Origin: an uncultured bacterium
GTDB lineage: Bacteria; Cyanobacteriota; Vampirovibrionia; Gastranaerophilales; Gastranaerophilaceae
Direction: 5' to 3'
NCBI GenBank assembly: GCA_902791985.1
Contig: CADAYD010000007.1
Coordinates: 21,881 to 85,880 of the forward strand
DNA length: 64,000 nt
Shown here in pieces: positions 63,481 through 64,000 of this stretch; the stretch's first letter is position 1; each line of letters begins with the position of its first letter. A program made the position numbers and the translations under genes. The notes below the pieces were generated by a model, which saw nothing but the letters and a program-made list of their open reading frames with translations, did not search any database and was not told where the DNA came from.

Positions 63481-63515
63481 ATTTTATTACAAAATATTTT
63501 TATTCGCAATTTTTA

Positions 63516-63698
63516 TTAGTTATTTGCAGATGCTGTGTTTTGGCTACTTTGTGGGGTAAAATAGCCGGTAAATACAGATTCTTTAATGTTATTATGTGCA
63601 ACATTAGGCAACAGCTTTCTGAACTTTGCAATTTGTTCTTGGATGCTGTTTGTTCTGTTAGAGCCTATTGCATCAACTTTGAAATCATTTCCTGCCAT
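63516..63698 (-). CDS. Small protein, 60 aa, in special-promoter set
   Basis: MAGNDFKVDAIGSNRT, then SIQEQIAKFRKLLPN (amphipathic helix), then a polar Ser/Asn-rich tail. No family recognised, no signal peptide or membrane segment. I start at ATG 63698, where GGAGG lies 7 bases upstream; ATG 63704 touches the ribosome site. It has its own promoter (copy 4 of the GCAATT/TTTATA class) and terminator, strong evidence that this short gene is real. Confidence 0.75.
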   Translation of the reverse strand: MAGNDFKVDAIGSNRTNSIQEQIAKFRKLLPNVAHNNIKESVFTGYFTPQSSQNTASANN

Positions 63699-63738
63699 AA
63701 TCATTCCTCCGAATCCATAGTAATATCTTCTTTACTTA

Positions 63739-63767
63739 TATAAAGTATTTTTTAATGGTCGAATTGC
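63739..63767 (-). promoter_or_regulatory. GCAATT-N17-TTTATA promoter, copy 4
   Basis: On the minus strand GCAATT (63767-63762), spacer 17, TTTATA (63744-63739) preceded by AATAC, 40 bases before ATG 63698. Confidence 0.7.
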
Positions 63768-63846
63768 ACAAAATCAAAAATATTGTTACAATTCTTTACA
63801 ATTCGTATATAAGGTCACTATTATTCAATTTTATTGTCTTATGTAC

Positions 63847-63876
63847 TTGACAAAGTTTTATGAGCACATATACTAA
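63847..63876 (+). promoter_or_regulatory. Sigma70 promoter of tuf
   Basis: TTGACA (63847-63852) with TACTAA (63871-63876) or TATACT two bases earlier as -10. A housekeeping reference for comparison with the special promoters. Confidence 0.55.
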
Positions 63877-63947
63877 GAATGTATTATAGAATACTAAGTT
63901 ATAGTAGGATATATAGGTTAGACACAAAAGAAAAGGAGATTAATCTC

Positions 63948-64000
63948 ATGGCACGTGAAAAGTATGAACGTACGAAACCGCACGTTAACGTAGGTACAAT
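63948..64000 (+). CDS. tuf: Elongation factor Tu, 3'-truncated
   Basis: Only the first 17-18 codons are inside the window: MAREKYERTKPHVNVGTI, the invariant start of EF-Tu just before its P-loop (GHVDHGKT). It begins after AAAAGGAGA with 8 bases spacing. The upstream gap of about 70 bases from the -10 is a normal leader. The gene delivers aminoacyl-tRNA to the ribosome. No rpsG/fusA lies upstream, so it is here separated from the usual str operon on that side. Confidence 0.93.
   Translation, partial: MAREKYERTKPHVNVGT

Overview
The window is 64 kb of AT-rich, gene-dense bacterial DNA. It encodes a Gram-negative envelope (lpxB, kdsB, an hldE-type heptose kinase, an MsbA-like exporter, an O-antigen ligase-like protein, a polysaccharide flippase, rmlA). 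It also carries cyanobacteria-like genes (an RpaB-like response regulator, DUF4330 and DUF3137 proteins, a Ski2-like helicase) and many prepilins starting GFTLAEVLIT. Several unrelated hypothetical proteins begin with an NSVS/NSI-type peptide. Together this suggests a gut non-photosynthetic cyanobacterial relative (Melainabacteria/Vampirovibrionia, order Gastranaerophilales). That assignment is inference from gene content; there is no rRNA gene to confirm it.

Layout. 1-6.7 kb: the 3' part of lpxB, two membrane proteins of unknown function, a dGTPase-like HD protein, XerD, BioD and a DtxR/MntR regulator with a perfect operator in its own promoter. 6.8-11 kb: a regulator built of four tandem GntR winged helices, divergent from a DNA methyltransferase and a PD-(D/E)XK protein (putative restriction-modification). 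11-18.5 kb: two paralogous membrane-anchored proteins with a nucleotidyltransferase-like signature flank a flippase and four tandem prepilins. 18.5-23.9 kb: an accessory block around tRNA-His and tRNA-fMet with repeats, a fifth prepilin and two convergent genes for putative cysteine proteases. 24-40 kb: rpaB-like, kdsB, a 934-aa orphan, prmA, accA/accD, TPR proteins, a HAD phosphatase, tRNA-Lys, malQ, rmlA, msbA. 40-50 kb: O-antigen ligase, DUF4330, heptose kinase, an HNH protein, mtaB, a nucleotide kinase and a helicase. 51-64 kb: aquaporin, ilvC, YhaM-like nuclease, orphan histidine kinase, gdhA, a Ser/Thr-linker protein, a GT39 transferase, ispD, coaX and the start of tuf.

The most interesting signal is a promoter class, GCAATT-N17-TTTATA with the spacer exactly 17 in every copy. 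It precedes five scattered genes: 18876 (possible clan CD protease), 22213-23688 (calpain-like protease), 40568 (Gly/Met/Phe-rich protein), 57442 (annexin-like repeat behind a Ser/Thr linker) and 63516-63698 (60-aa protein). A sixth exact copy lies at the start of the 934-aa orphan, and a near match lies upstream of a frameshifted gene at 33.6 kb. Ordinary genes here use TTGACA-type promoters. None of the five products shows a Sec signal peptide, and two resemble eukaryotic calcium-dependent families. I read this as a candidate regulon for an alternative sigma factor or activator, possibly of host-interaction or differentiation proteins. The function is inference; the motif and its spacing are directly visible.

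A second theme is leaderless transcription: several genes (bioD, 11079, 31786, mtaB, 47825, 48070) have a -10 hexamer only 6-9 bases before the ATG and no Shine-Dalgarno sequence. A third is mobile or repeat DNA around tRNA-His, where the last 20 bp of the tRNA are duplicated 1.8 kb away and the 3' flanks of the two protease genes are inverted copies of one repeat.
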